From assembly GCF_013620795.1 (NCBI RefSeq), contig NZ_LGLW01000010.1, forward strand, positions 1 through 64,000: 64,000 bases of DNA. Reading direction: 5' to 3'. Below are positions 6,096 through 14,814 of this stretch, in pieces. The translations under genes were made by a program, and so were the position numbers. The stretch comes from Pseudomonas sp. Q2-TVG4-2. Lineage in GTDB: Bacteria > Pseudomonadota > Gammaproteobacteria > Pseudomonadales > Pseudomonadaceae. The notes beneath the pieces were generated by a model that was given only the letters and a program-made list of their open reading frames with translations, had not been told where the DNA came from and made no database searches. Within the stretch, counting starts at the first letter, position 1, and each line of letters begins with the position of its first letter.

Positions 6096-7379
6096 ATGTC
6101 GCACACCCCCTACCCCTCGTCCTATTACGCAGCGTCAGCGAACCCGGCACCTGCTCGCGACGCTCTGAGCAGTAATGTCGAGACAGACGTCTGCGTGATC
6201 GGCGCCGGCTACACCGGGCTATCAACCGCACTGTTTCTTCTTGAGCAGGGTTTTCGCGTCGTCATATTGGAAGCTGCCAAGGTCGGCTTCGGCGCTTCCG
6301 GGCGCAACGGCGGACAAATCGTCAACAGCTACAGCCGCGATATCGATACGGTCGAGCGCAGCACCGGAAGCAATGAAGCACGCCTGATTGGGGCGATGGC
6401 ATTCGAGGGCGGGCAAATCATTCGTGAGCTAGTCGCGCGTTACGGCATCGACTGTGACCTGAAGGACGGAGGCGTATTCGCCGCTTTCAATTCCAAGCAG
6501 ATGCACCACCTTGAGGCGCAGAAGGCCCTTTGGGAGCGTTACGGCTACGGTCAGTTGGAAATACTCGATCACGACGGCATTCGAAACGTCGTGGCGAGCG
6601 AGCGATACATAGGTGGAATGCTAGATCACGGGGGCGGTCACATCCACCCGCTCAACCTTGCGCTAGGCGAAGCGGCCGCGGTCGAATCGCTCGGCGGCGT
6701 CATCTACGAACAAAGCGCGGCAACCCGCATTGACCGAGGAAACATCCCGCGAGTACATACCCAGCATGGCCAGGTGACCGCGAAGTTTGTGGTTGTTGCC
6801 GGAAATGCCTATCTCGGAGGCCTGGTTCCGGAGCTGGCCGCCAAATCCATGCCTTGCGGCACCCAGGTGATCGCTACGGAACCCCTCGACTCGGAGCTCG
6901 CGGCGACGTTGCTGCCGCAGGATTACTGCGTTGAGGACTGCAACTATTTGCTGGATTACTTCCGCCTGTCCGCAGACAAGCGCTTGATCTATGGCGGCGG
7001 AGTGGTCTACGGCGCGCGAGATCCGGCCGATATCGAGTCGATCATCCGCCCGAAGATGCTCAAGACATTTCCACAGCTGCAGGGCATCAAGACAGAGTTC
7101 GCCTGGACCGGTAATTTCCTGATGACACTGTCTCGCTTACCGCAGGTCGGCCGGCTTGATGACAACCTCTACTACTCGCAAGGGTGCAGCGGCCACGGCG
7201 TTACCTATACCCATATCGCCGGGAAGGTTATCGCTGAGGCGTTGCGGGGACAGGCCGAGCGCTTCGACGCCTTTGCCAGCTTGCCGCATTACCCGTTTCC
7301 CGGCGGGCAGAAGCTCAGCGCGCCGCTGAGCGCCCTCGGCGCGCTCTACTACAGCCTGCGGGACAAAGTCGGGTTCTGA
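6096..7379 (+). CDS. puuB: FAD-dependent gamma-glutamylputrescine oxidoreductase
   Basis: The product oxidises gamma-glutamylputrescine to its aldehyde in the Puu putrescine-degradation route. The 427-residue form starting at 6096 begins MSHTPYPSSYYAASANP, matching the family's conserved SSYYAASAN start. A DAO-type FAD domain follows: GAGYTG dinucleotide motif at 36-41, the acidic residue ending VVILEA, and GFGASGRNGGQ flavin-contact region near 66-76. An upstream in-frame ATG at 6009 would add 29 unconserved residues. The other puu genes are not adjacent, so it stands alone here, convergent with the peptidase gene. A related D-amino-acid/polyamine oxidase cannot be excluded. Confidence 0.85.
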   Translation: MSHTPYPSSYYAASANPAPARDALSSNVETDVCVIGAGYTGLSTALFLLEQGFRVVILEAAKVGFGASGRNGGQIVNSYSRDIDTVERSTGSNEARLIGAMAFEGGQIIRELVARYGIDCDLKDGGVFAAFNSKQMHHLEAQKALWERYGYGQLEILDHDGIRNVVASERYIGGMLDHGGGHIHPLNLALGEAAAVESLGGVIYEQSAATRIDRGNIPRVHTQHGQVTAKFVVVAGNAYLGGLVPELAAKSMPCGTQVIATEPLDSELAATLLPQDYCVEDCNYLLDYFRLSADKRLIYGGGVVYGARDPADIESIIRPKMLKTFPQLQGIKTEFAWTGNFLMTLSRLPQVGRLDDNLYYSQGCSGHGVTYTHIAGKVIAEALRGQAERFDAFASLPHYPFPGGQKLSAPLSALGALYYSLRDKVGF

Positions 7380-7383
7380 TGCC

Positions 7384-8334
7384 TCACTGAACCGGGCACG
7401 CCGGAGACGCCTCACACATGCTGGCCCCGTCACGTCCCGAGGGTAGTTCTGCCTTGAATCGCTTGTCGTCAGGGGCGAGCTGGGCCGCACATGCAAGCGC
7501 TGCGGATGATTGGGCTTGGCAACCCCGTTCCGCCAACACCTGCGATAGATTGAACCAGCTTGCCGCGAAGGAACTGTCACGCTGAATGCTGGTTCGCAAG
7601 GCTCGCTCCGCCGCCAGCTTGTCGCCTTGCGCGTACCGAGCATTGGCAAGCACGAGCCAGGACAAGCCGCTGGACCAATGTTCTGCAGCCTTTTCATAGG
7701 CCTTTAGAGCAGTATCGTCGTGGCCGGTTTGTTCAAGATCACTTGCAGCTTTCAGCCACACCGCTTCCTTGGCGGTACGGGGCAGTTGATCGGGCGCAAC
7801 CGTTACCACAGCCCAGCGATTTCCCTTGGCCCAGCTTCGCTCGAACTGACGAAAACTCCCGGTCCTGCGTCGTGTGGTTCCGGACCGCAACACAAGGGTC
7901 TGAGCCGTCAGGTCGTACCCCACCACAACCGCGAAATGCCACTGAGGCCAGCGATCGAAGGCAAGGTTCTGCAGTACTAGCACCGGGTTTCCGGCCGCCA
8001 CTTCAGACAGCACAGCCTCTAGCCGTGGCTCCAACTGATAGACCAGCAGATCGTGGGCGCGGGCGGCAGCGACCATTTCAACCTGCAGACTGCCCTTACG
8101 CTGCGGAAGATAGACGCGCTTGACGAGCTGCTCCGGCCTGGTGTCGACGCCCCGCTGGGTCAGCATCGTTGCAAGCGCAGCGGGCCCGCATTGATAGTCT
8201 TCCTGAGGGAAGAAAGGAACCGCATCCAGCTCAACGCTCCCCGGGAGCCCCGCAGACCCAACCGGAACGATCGGAGCCCGCGCGCACGCCCCGAGGAGGA
8301 TTACCGCGAGCAGCAGGGCCAGTCGCCGAATCAA
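7384..8334 (-). CDS. PA2778-like lipoprotein cysteine peptidase with TPR region
   Basis: The 316-residue protein has a lipoprotein signal (ALLLAVILLGAC), then a papain-fold C39-like domain: catalytic Cys in EDYQCGPAALATML near residue 49, and His in QWHFAVVVGYD near 133. After residue 180 it continues into tetratricopeptide-like helices (DDTALKAYEKAAEHW; AQGDKLAAERALRTSI). This domain order matches the PA2778 family. It is probably an outer- or inner-membrane-anchored periplasmic peptidase with an unknown substrate. Its ATG overlaps the stop of the upstream PA2779-like gene by four bases, so the two are coupled. Confidence 0.82.
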   Translation of the reverse strand: MIRRLALLLAVILLGACARAPIVPVGSAGLPGSVELDAVPFFPQEDYQCGPAALATMLTQRGVDTRPEQLVKRVYLPQRKGSLQVEMVAAARAHDLLVYQLEPRLEAVLSEVAAGNPVLVLQNLAFDRWPQWHFAVVVGYDLTAQTLVLRSGTTRRRTGSFRQFERSWAKGNRWAVVTVAPDQLPRTAKEAVWLKAASDLEQTGHDDTALKAYEKAAEHWSSGLSWLVLANARYAQGDKLAAERALRTSIQRDSSFAASWFNLSQVLAERGCQAQSSAALACAAQLAPDDKRFKAELPSGRDGASMCEASPACPVQ

Positions 8335-8732
8335 CGGTTGATACAGTTGACGAAGTTGAAGATGTTAGTGGCGCAAAGCAGGTCGGTGATGATGAAAATC
8401 ACCAAAAACAGAACGATGATACCGACTACACCCGCACCAGCCGGCGCCTGATCCAACTGCTGGTTGAATTGAGCGAGCTCCGCCGGCGTCAGGCTGTTGA
8501 TTCGCTGCTCGACCTGATTACGCTCGACTCCCATCGCCACCAGCTTCTTCTGTACATCTTCATCATCAAGCATTGTCAGCAATTGCTGGCGATCTACCTG
8601 TTGCTGTTGCTCGGCGATAACTTCCGGGGTGCCGATCATTGCCGCCTGGGCCAATGGGATCTGTGCAAACAGCATGAAATGCATCACGGCCAACAGGCTG
8701 GCCACACGCTTCATTATGGGCGAATTGAACAT
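8331..8732 (-). CDS. PA2779-like small secreted or membrane protein
   Basis: The 133-residue protein has an N-terminal signal or membrane segment (about residues 9-31), a glutamine-rich helical middle (IAEQQQQVDRQQLLTMLDDE) with EQRINSLTPAELAQ, and a second hydrophobic segment (VVGIIVLFLVIFIITDLL) near the C-terminus. This matches the PA2779 family, which is regularly coupled to a PA2778 peptidase as here. AAGGAG lies seven bases upstream of the chosen ATG. The helical middle might be a substrate or a scaffold for the peptidase; function is unknown. Confidence 0.82.
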   Translation of the reverse strand: MFNSPIMKRVASLLAVMHFMLFAQIPLAQAAMIGTPEVIAEQQQQVDRQQLLTMLDDEDVQKKLVAMGVERNQVEQRINSLTPAELAQFNQQLDQAPAGAGVVGIIVLFLVIFIITDLLCATNIFNFVNCINR

Positions 8733-8910
8733 GGCGGAACTCCTTATCTTTTTGTTCGGTAGCCCAGCGCAATTTGCGACGGGCCGTCAGAAGTAAGACG
8801 GTGCCGCTGTTCCGCCAGTTCCCTTGCGCGCTATGGTTTAAGTCATCAATCCGTTCACCTACCGACAACGGCTATTTCGTACCCGATACACCTAGCCAAA
8901 GGAAAGCCAT

Positions 8911-9216
8911 ATGCAAGCCATTCGCTCAACCGCGTTGATGCTGTACAGCGCCATTCTGTTCGGCTGTCAATCATCACCATCGGAACCGGTGCAAACGCCA
9001 GGAGAGTCAGTAGGACAATGCAACGCCTCTGCTCTGCAGAAGCTTATCGGGGAGCGGGCAAGCCCTGCGCTTCTCGACCAGGCACGTCGCCAAAGTGGGG
9101 CTGCCGTCGCTCGCATTCTTCGCCCCGGAGACATCGTCACGCTTGAGTACAACGCTCAACGATTAACACTGACGACGAATGAAGCATTGGAAATTCAACG
9201 AGTTAACTGTGGGTAA
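8911..9216 (+). CDS. I78-type peptidase-inhibitor-like lipoprotein
   Basis: The 101-residue protein has a lipobox (AILFGC, Cys near 19) and a small C-terminal domain (residues 40-101) with GERASPALLDQARRQSGA and GDIVTLEYNAQRLTL, the pattern of the I78/elastase-inhibitor family. It would sit on a membrane facing the periplasm and could protect against serine proteases. AAAGGAAA precedes the ATG. It is transcribed away from the PA2778/PA2779 pair, with about 180 bases of shared upstream region. The inhibitor role is from family knowledge. Confidence 0.78.
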   Translation: MQAIRSTALMLYSAILFGCQSSPSEPVQTPGESVGQCNASALQKLIGERASPALLDQARRQSGAAVARILRPGDIVTLEYNAQRLTLTTNEALEIQRVNCG

Positions 9217-9311
9217 TTCACTCAGCCATTGGTCGCATAAACAATCATAAAAGTCGGTTTAAGGTTGAAGTTCAAGCGAAACGGCTAGTAGGCTAATGAA
9301 AGCCTATTGCC

Positions 9312-9812
9312 ATGACAGAAGCCATGGCAGCCCTTTTCGCGAAGGTCGTGTCGAGCTCATACGACCGAATGACGAGCGAGCCCGCATTGAAGTACCAACA
9401 CGCACGCAACATGGCGCTATTTGGGTTTGCCCTGCTATTTCTCGCCGTCATGGCTTTGAAAGACTCACCAACCTCACAGCTCTACCTGGGCGCGGATAAG
9501 CTCTATCACTGGATTGGCTTTAGCGTTCTGACGTACGCCGCCCACCTGGCGTTCCCACGCGCCCGGCTTGGCTCGTTATTCATTTGGATATTCGTCGGCG
9601 CCACATCGATAGAGTTACTGCAGGCGCTTGCCCCATCTCGCACCCCCTCGCTGGCTGACATGACGGTCAATATAGTCGGGATCCTGACTGGGCTCGGCGC
9701 CACCCAGTTAAGGCGGCAGAAGCCGGAGCCGTCGAAGCGGCGCCGTAAATCGTCCAGTAAGCGGCGGCGCCGCCGTGTCGAAAGCGAGCATCCCAAAGAA
9801 GAAACCTCCTGA
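9312..9812 (+). CDS. VanZ-like membrane protein with basic C-terminal tail
   Basis: The 166-residue protein has about four membrane segments (roughly residues 36-52, 65-82, 88-104, 118-132) and the VanZ-type motif DKLYHWIGFSVLTY followed by SIELLQALAPSRTPSLADM. The final 35 residues are hydrophilic and extremely basic (KRRRKSSSKRRRRR). VanZ-like proteins are of uncertain function; some relate to envelope stress or glycopeptide tolerance. The tail is unusual and may bind nucleic acid, ribosomes or acidic lipids. No strong ribosome-binding site precedes the ATG used, so a later start (Met20, 9369) is possible. Confidence 0.75.
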   Translation: MTEAMAALFAKVVSSSYDRMTSEPALKYQHARNMALFGFALLFLAVMALKDSPTSQLYLGADKLYHWIGFSVLTYAAHLAFPRARLGSLFIWIFVGATSIELLQALAPSRTPSLADMTVNIVGILTGLGATQLRRQKPEPSKRRRKSSSKRRRRRVESEHPKEETS

Positions 9813-9904
9813 TCTGCTGGCGGGCGCTTTTCACCGATGCCAAGCTCATCTTGTGACTGTCGAAGCTGCGGAGCATTCCTTCGCTGGCATGGGCCACAAA
9901 CGGC

Positions 9905-10936
9905 TCAGGGCGCCACTGCCCTCCGTGTTCGCAGACTCGTCGCAGAGAACCACTTAGGTGGGGACAGCAAGAAGTAGAGGTCGTAGCGTTTGATGATGAC
10001 CTGGGCCACCAGGGGTGCAACGAGCCCGATCAGCGTCCCAAGCAGCAGATGGACCGGAATCGAATCAATACCCATGAATTTGCTGAGAATTACCCGCACT
10101 CCGCTCCCTGCGAGAATATGCATCAGGTAAATAGTCATCGAAGAGGCTCCGATGAATAGCAGCCATTGCATGCGGATCCTGCCCAGCCACATTGATAGCG
10201 CGATCATGAAAAAGATCGAAGCGGTCGCCAGCGCAAGCACCGGCAAGCCTCCGACTTCCCAGTTCAAGCCAAAGGTAATGTGGAACAGATACTGGCCAGC
10301 CACGAACAAAGCGCCGAACAGCAAGGTGAGCGGAACATAACGGGCGAGAAAAAATGTCCTGATCTCGTTAAACCAGATTCCGAGCGCAAAAAACACGGCG
10401 TTACCGAAAATGAACCTGCCGAAATCGCCCATCGCCAGGTCCTGCTTGAATACGTAAAGCGCACCGAACGCTAACAATATCGGCAAGAAGTAGCGGCGGT
10501 CGGCCTTGGCGTAGACAAAAGAACAGACGACAAAGACCAGAAACAACGCATAGAGAAACCAGAACTGCGCACGCGGTGACCAGAGCAGTGAGAACACCTG
10601 TCCTAACGTGACCTCTCCATTCGTGTAATTCGATAGCGCCACTTCGATTAGGCCCTGCAGCAAAGACCATACGATAAAGGGGTAAACGACTGTGTCTACC
10701 TTGTTGACGATTAGCCCGGCTTTTCCTCGTTTCATCAAAGAGTCGTAGAAAAACAACCCCGACAGAAAGAAAAACAGCGGCATGTGAAAACTGTAAATGA
10801 TGCTGTCGACGAGAAGGTAGGTACCCTCATCCATAGGTAAGCCGGCATTGAATACCCCGCGCGCGACATGTCCGTAGACCACCAGAATGATCCCAATGGC
10901 TTTGGCGTAATCGACCCAGGCGTTTCTCTCCTGCAT
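9905..10936 (-). CDS. Acyltransferase 3 family membrane protein
   Basis: This 343-residue integral membrane acyltransferase has about ten hydrophobic segments. The family signature at the N-terminus is visible (DYAKAIGIILVVYGHVARG, with the catalytic His) and FHMPLFFFLSGLFF follows. Such enzymes O-acylate surface polysaccharides, lipids or glucans; the substrate is unknown. The start at 10936 is chosen because AAGGAGAA lies immediately upstream; the longer ORF adds 24 unrelated residues. It stands alone between the VanZ-like gene and the moe/moa genes. Confidence 0.85.
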   Translation of the reverse strand: MQERNAWVDYAKAIGIILVVYGHVARGVFNAGLPMDEGTYLLVDSIIYSFHMPLFFFLSGLFFYDSLMKRGKAGLIVNKVDTVVYPFIVWSLLQGLIEVALSNYTNGEVTLGQVFSLLWSPRAQFWFLYALFLVFVVCSFVYAKADRRYFLPILLAFGALYVFKQDLAMGDFGRFIFGNAVFFALGIWFNEIRTFFLARYVPLTLLFGALFVAGQYLFHITFGLNWEVGGLPVLALATASIFFMIALSMWLGRIRMQWLLFIGASSMTIYLMHILAGSGVRVILSKFMGIDSIPVHLLLGTLIGLVAPLVAQVIIKRYDLYFLLSPPKWFSATSLRTRRAVAP

Positions 10937-11103
10937 CACATTCTCCTTGTTATGGGCAATACCAGACACACCGCAGCCAGAGCTGGCGCAGATGGGAAAG
11001 GTAGACAATGGAAAATGCGATCAGTTTATTGTCGACGCCGAGCCGCCGGTATTGACCGACGTAATGCATCGGCGCCTGATTCAAACGCGAACGATGCGAG
11101 CGC

Positions 11104-12318
11104 TCAGCCGAGCAATTCGGCAAATGAAATAAAGCGCACGGATTCGCCTTCCTCGAGCTGGCTATGCTCGCGCACTTCAACCACCCCATCCGCCCAGGCG
11201 GCACTGCGAAGAATGGAAGAACTTTGGTTGGCATACAGAACAGCCCTGCCGGCTTCGAGACGCGCCCTCAGATATTCGCGGCGCTTGCCTGGCTTAGCCC
11301 AGCTGAAGCCCGCCGGGACCAGGAAGCTCAACGGTTCGATCTCTGAAGCACCCATTCGCCGCAGCAGATAAGGCCGTGCCAGCAGACCAAAGGTGACCAG
11401 CGTAGACGCAGGATTTCCAGGCAATCCGATGACCGCAACACCACGATAATTGCCGCAGGTTAGCGGCTTGCCCGGCTTTATCGCCAACTTCCACAGCGTC
11501 AACTCGCCCTCTTCCCGAAGCACCTGACCGAGATAATCGGCCTCACCAACCGACACCCCTCCTGTCGATAGAATCAGATCAATCTGATGCAGGCCCGTCA
11601 GGTATTGGCGAACCTGAGAAAGATCATCGGGTACGATTCCGACGTCCTTTACATCGCACCCCAGGCGCTGAAGCCAATGACGCAACAGCACGCGATTGCT
11701 GTTATAGATCTGGCCTGGCTGTGGCGTTTCACCCGGCTCGACCAGCTCGTCACCGGTCGAAAGCAGAGCGACCCTGAGCTTGCGGCTCACCTTCAGTCGC
11801 GGCATTCCCAGTGAAGCGGCGAGCCCTAATTCAATTGGTCCCAGGCGCACGCCGGCGGCTAAAACCTGCTCCCCCGCCCGCGCCTCGCCAGCCTGAGGTC
11901 TGACATGCTGCCCCTTTCGTACCGACTCGACAAAGCGCACTCGGCCATCGTCGAGCACCTCGGCGTTTTCCTGCATCTCCACGCTATCGGCACCCTCCGG
12001 CATCGGCGCGCCGGTGAATATGCGTGCACAGCTACCAGGCTCCAGGGGCTCCGGCTGGGTCCCGGCGAAGATCTTCTGGCTGACGCGTAGCGGTTGCGCA
12101 TGCAGATCAGCTTCACGGATGGCATAACCATCCATGGCGCTGTTCGGCCATGGCGGCAGGTCCAGCGGCGCGACCAACGGTTCAGCCAGTATTCGGCCAA
12201 CAGCATCGTCTATCGAAACGCTTTCGACGTCCTCGATCGGTGCAGCTTCCGCTTGCCGGAGCAATGCCTCGAGCGCCTGCTCCATCGGCATCAGCACCGT
12301 CGACTCCCCCGCCATCAT
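11104..12318 (-). CDS. moeA: Molybdopterin molybdenumtransferase MoeA
   Basis: The 404-residue product inserts molybdate into adenylylated molybdopterin, a final step of cofactor synthesis. Visible features: N-terminal linker region, [14 protein letters not shown] substrate motif, [18 protein letters not shown], the MoeA/MogA domain with [10 protein letters not shown] and [13 protein letters not shown], and the C-terminal [13 protein letters not shown]. The ATG at 12318 overlaps the moaB stop (ATGATG), so both genes are coupled. The product should serve the nitrate reductase encoded at 47797. Confidence 0.93.
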   Translation of the reverse strand: MMAGESTVLMPMEQALEALLRQAEAAPIEDVESVSIDDAVGRILAEPLVAPLDLPPWPNSAMDGYAIREADLHAQPLRVSQKIFAGTQPEPLEPGSCARIFTGAPMPEGADSVEMQENAEVLDDGRVRFVESVRKGQHVRPQAGEARAGEQVLAAGVRLGPIELGLAASLGMPRLKVSRKLRVALLSTGDELVEPGETPQPGQIYNSNRVLLRHWLQRLGCDVKDVGIVPDDLSQVRQYLTGLHQIDLILSTGGVSVGEADYLGQVLREEGELTLWKLAIKPGKPLTCGNYRGVAVIGLPGNPASTLVTFGLLARPYLLRRMGASEIEPLSFLVPAGFSWAKPGKRREYLRARLEAGRAVLYANQSSSILRSAAWADGVVEVREHSQLEEGESVRFISFAELLG

Positions 12319-12854
12319 GAACGGCTCTCGCAGGGCGCGGCCTGCTTGAGATGAGGCACGAAGTTGCAGGGGCGATGGCGCGCGTCGAGCTGCTCGGCAA
12401 GAATGCCATCCCATGCGGTGCGACAGGCATTGGTCGAGCCAGGCAGGCAGCACACCAGTGTTGAGTTCGATAACCCGGCCAGTGCTCGCGACTGGACGGT
12501 GGAACTGCCGATATCGCTTACTGAGATCTGGCGAAACAGCTCACCGAAGCCGTCGACCTGCTTGTCCAGCAGACAACCAACCGCTTCCGGCGTGCTGTCC
12601 CGCGCGGTGAACCCCGTCCCGCCCGTAATCAACACCACCTGCACCGTGTCTTCAGCGATCCAGCTCGCGACCTGCGCGCGGATCCGATATAGATCATCCT
12701 TGAGCAGTACCCTCGCCGCGAGCCGATGTCCAGCAGCCAGCGCGCGATCGACGAGCAGTTGCCCCGAGGTATCGGTTTCCTCGGAGCGAGTGTCGCTGAC
12801 TGTCAGGACAGCGATATTCAACGGAACAAAGGATTGGTCTGCGAGGTGGCTCAT
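12315..12854 (-). CDS. moaB: Molybdenum cofactor biosynthesis protein B
   Basis: The 179-residue MogA/MoaB-family protein adenylylates molybdopterin or stabilises intermediates in cofactor assembly. Motifs seen: [20 protein letters not shown] at 13-32, [17 protein letters not shown] near 75-91, and [16 protein letters not shown] near 137-152, all in family positions. It is the first gene of the moaB-moeA pair. About 65 bases separate it from the divergent mobA. Confidence 0.93.
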   Translation of the reverse strand: MSHLADQSFVPLNIAVLTVSDTRSEETDTSGQLLVDRALAAGHRLAARVLLKDDLYRIRAQVASWIAEDTVQVVLITGGTGFTARDSTPEAVGCLLDKQVDGFGELFRQISVSDIGSSTVQSRALAGLSNSTLVCCLPGSTNACRTAWDGILAEQLDARHRPCNFVPHLKQAAPCESRS

Positions 12855-12920
12855 TCGGGTTTCCCGGTTGTTGGACTTAGTTGCCGAATGTTATATCACA
12901 GGCTTTTGATGGGGCACTTG

Positions 12921-13523
12921 ATGCAGCAAGGCAGGCTTAAGGATTGCTCGATTTTGCTACTGGCCGGCGGGCGCGGGCAGCGGATGGGCGGACAGGACAA
13001 GGGTTTGGTCGAGTGGCACGGCAAGCCGCTCGTGGCGTGGCCACACCGTATTGCACGGCAGCTGACGGATGATCTGCTCGTTTCCTGCAACCGCAATCAG
13101 CTGTCTTACGCAGCCTTCGCGGATCGGTTGGTTGCCGATGATGAAGCGGACTTTCCGGGCCCACTTGCCGGTATACGCGCCGGCCTGGCAGTGGCGCGTC
13201 ATCGGTGGCTCATAGTATTGCCGTGCGACGCACCTTTGATCGACGAGGCATTGATAACAGACTTGTACGAGAAGGCTCGAGCGGAACCGGACATTCCCGT
13301 AATGACCCGACGAGGCACGCAATGGGAGCCGCTTTTCTGCATCATTCCGGTCATGCTCGCGAATACTATCGAGAACGCCTGGCAATCCGGGGAGCGAAGC
13401 AACCGCAAGATATTGCTCGCGCTACAAGCGGGAGCCCTGGATCTCGCCATGGATGATCCCCGACTAGCCAATCTGAACTCCCCCGAACTGCTTGCCCAGC
13501 AAGCGCCTCCCTCGGGAACTTAG
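12921..13523 (+). CDS. mobA: Molybdenum cofactor guanylyltransferase
   Basis: The product links GMP to molybdopterin to make the bis-MGD form used by DMSO-reductase-family enzymes such as NasA-type nitrate reductase. The N-terminal nucleotide-binding signature [17 protein letters not shown] is present, followed by [15 protein letters not shown] and [12 protein letters not shown]. Of two close in-frame ATGs, the one at 12921 (200 residues) has GGGG six to seven bases upstream; 12909 would add four residues. It is divergent from moaB-moeA. Confidence 0.93.
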   Translation: MQQGRLKDCSILLLAGGRGQRMGGQDKGLVEWHGKPLVAWPHRIARQLTDDLLVSCNRNQLSYAAFADRLVADDEADFPGPLAGIRAGLAVARHRWLIVLPCDAPLIDEALITDLYEKARAEPDIPVMTRRGTQWEPLFCIIPVMLANTIENAWQSGERSNRKILLALQAGALDLAMDDPRLANLNSPELLAQQAPPSGT

Positions 13524-13569
13524 GGCTGCTGGCCACCGTCACAGACGCAACCATCAGAGGAGAATCACC

Positions 13570-13791
13570 ATGCGCGCAGCAACCGGACCCGCCCTTGCAT
13601 TATTGGCCGGCCTAGCCCTCCTTGCAGGCTGCTCAAACCCCAGCGTGATCACGCTCAACGATGGTCGCGAAATTCAGACGCTTGACCACCCCGAGTACGA
13701 CGATGAAGCCGGCTTCTACGAGTTCGAAGGCATCGACGGCAAGCCAGGGAGGGTCAACAAGGATCAGGTTCGTACTGTTCAGGAACTATGA
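13570..13791 (+). CDS. YgdI/YgdR family small lipoprotein
   Basis: The 73-residue precursor has a lipobox (GLALLAGC), giving a mature protein of about 53 residues. The mature SH3-like domain contains VITLNDGREIQTLDHPEYD and FEGIDGKPGRVNKDQV, the DUF903 pattern. AGAGGAG lies upstream of the ATG, which rules out the longer ORF start at 13492 inside the end of mobA. It is probably an outer-membrane lipoprotein of unknown role. Confidence 0.85.
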   Translation: MRAATGPALALLAGLALLAGCSNPSVITLNDGREIQTLDHPEYDDEAGFYEFEGIDGKPGRVNKDQVRTVQEL

Positions 13792-13852
13792 TAACCCGCA
13801 CTAACGGCTCCAGGCACCTCGCCCGGCGCCGTGAAAAGCGCTCTCTAAGCTC

Positions 13853-13880
13853 TTGTGGAGCAAACGTTTTTATGTAAAAT
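13853..13880 (+). promoter_or_regulatory. Promoter of tRNA-Pro
   Basis: TTGTGG (13853-13858) and TAAAAT (13875-13880) are spaced by 16 bases and lie just upstream of the tRNA 5' end, followed by a GCGCGCC discriminator. Confidence 0.65.
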
Positions 13881-13892
13881 GCGCGCCATCTT

Positions 13893-13969
13893 CGGAGCGT
13901 AGCGCAGCTTGGTAGCGCGTCTCGTTCGGGACGAGAAGGTCGCTGGTTCGAATCCAGTCGCTCCGACCA
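13893..13969 (+). tRNA. tRNA-Pro(CGG)
   Basis: This complete 77-base tRNA has acceptor stem CGGAGCG/CGCTCCG, encoded CCA, anticodon stem TCTCG/CGAGA with loop TTCGGGA (anticodon CGG) and T arm containing GGTTCGAATCC. It reads CCG proline codons. Confidence 0.97.
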
Positions 13970-14001
13970 AACTCCCGGCATTGGACTGAAAAGTCTGATG
14001 C

Positions 14002-14030
14002 AAAAAAACCGGCCACTGGCCGGTTTTTTT
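14002..14030 (+). terminator. Intrinsic terminator after tRNA-Pro
   Basis: A symmetrical stem AAAACCGGCCA/TGGCCGGTTTT is followed by a run of T. The A run on the other side lets it also terminate minus-strand transcription from the glutaredoxin gene. Confidence 0.9.
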
Positions 14031-14166
14031 ATTTCTGGGCCAAGAGTATTCGGGGCCCGAACAGCCAGGCCTACCTCTCTATACGCAAATACCGCGCAAT
14101 CCTATGTCGTGTGCCAGCGATGTCAGTTAGGTCATCGCCAGCGGCGATTGCAACAGACAACCCCAC

Positions 14167-14409
14167 TTAGCGCCGCAAAAACCATACGACCTGCTCTACT
14201 TCAAACGGCCAGTCCAGCTCCGCGCCCGTGTCGACTCGCCGCAATACAGGTATACGCAAGCCATAATCAACGACCCATTCTGGCCTATCAGCTATATCCA
14301 GCAGCTCTACTAACAACCCACGCTCCACCAATGGCAGAACCACCGCCTCAGCCTGCTCACATAGGTGGCAGCCCAGCGTTCCAAACAGTTGGCATTCGGG
14401 AAGATGCAT
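14167..14409 (-). CDS. Glutaredoxin family protein
   Basis: The 80-residue thioredoxin-fold protein has a redox motif CHLC at residues 14-17 (FGTLGCHLCEQAEA) and a cis-proline in LRIPVLRR. The short length and CxxC match the YbbN-unrelated 'glutaredoxin family' DUF836 proteins. It should act in cytoplasmic thiol exchange; partners are unknown. It is a single gene converging on the tRNA-Pro terminator. Confidence 0.85.
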   Translation of the reverse strand: MHLPECQLFGTLGCHLCEQAEAVVLPLVERGLLVELLDIADRPEWVVDYGLRIPVLRRVDTGAELDWPFEVEQVVWFLRR

Positions 14410-14814
14410 AAGTACGGCTCATCGAAACTGGCCGTGCAATTCTAGCAGGCTCGTCATGATGCGGCTGTCAGTCGCCGATCATTCCTTTCCGGCGCAGTAA
14501 AAAGAAAAAATGTGACCTTCAACTCACTCAAACGACAGTTTGATTTAGGGAATCGACGCGGCGCTGGCAAACAGCTAGGATGCGCCAACCCAAGCGGTCA
14601 CAGAGCCGCCGGGCCGGATGTGTACGCGCGCATCGGCAGCAACACTTGATGCCTGCATCGGATTGAAGTAAACACAACTGCCGAGCGATTCAGCTGACGC
14701 TTCCCTATAAGCCTCAAAGACTAAAGTCTAAGGGCTTATATATCTATGTAGTGCTTAATTGCATGGCGCCGTAAGAGCGACTTCAGAGCATCATCCAACG
14801 AGGAGAAATAAGAA
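14410..14814. other. Intergenic region upstream of oprD-type gene
   Basis: This 405-base gap should carry the promoters of the glutaredoxin and porin genes. A GACTAAAGTC inverted repeat near 14720 is followed by an AT-rich stretch, and GAGGAGA precedes the porin start. No gene or clear consensus promoter was seen. Confidence 0.4.
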
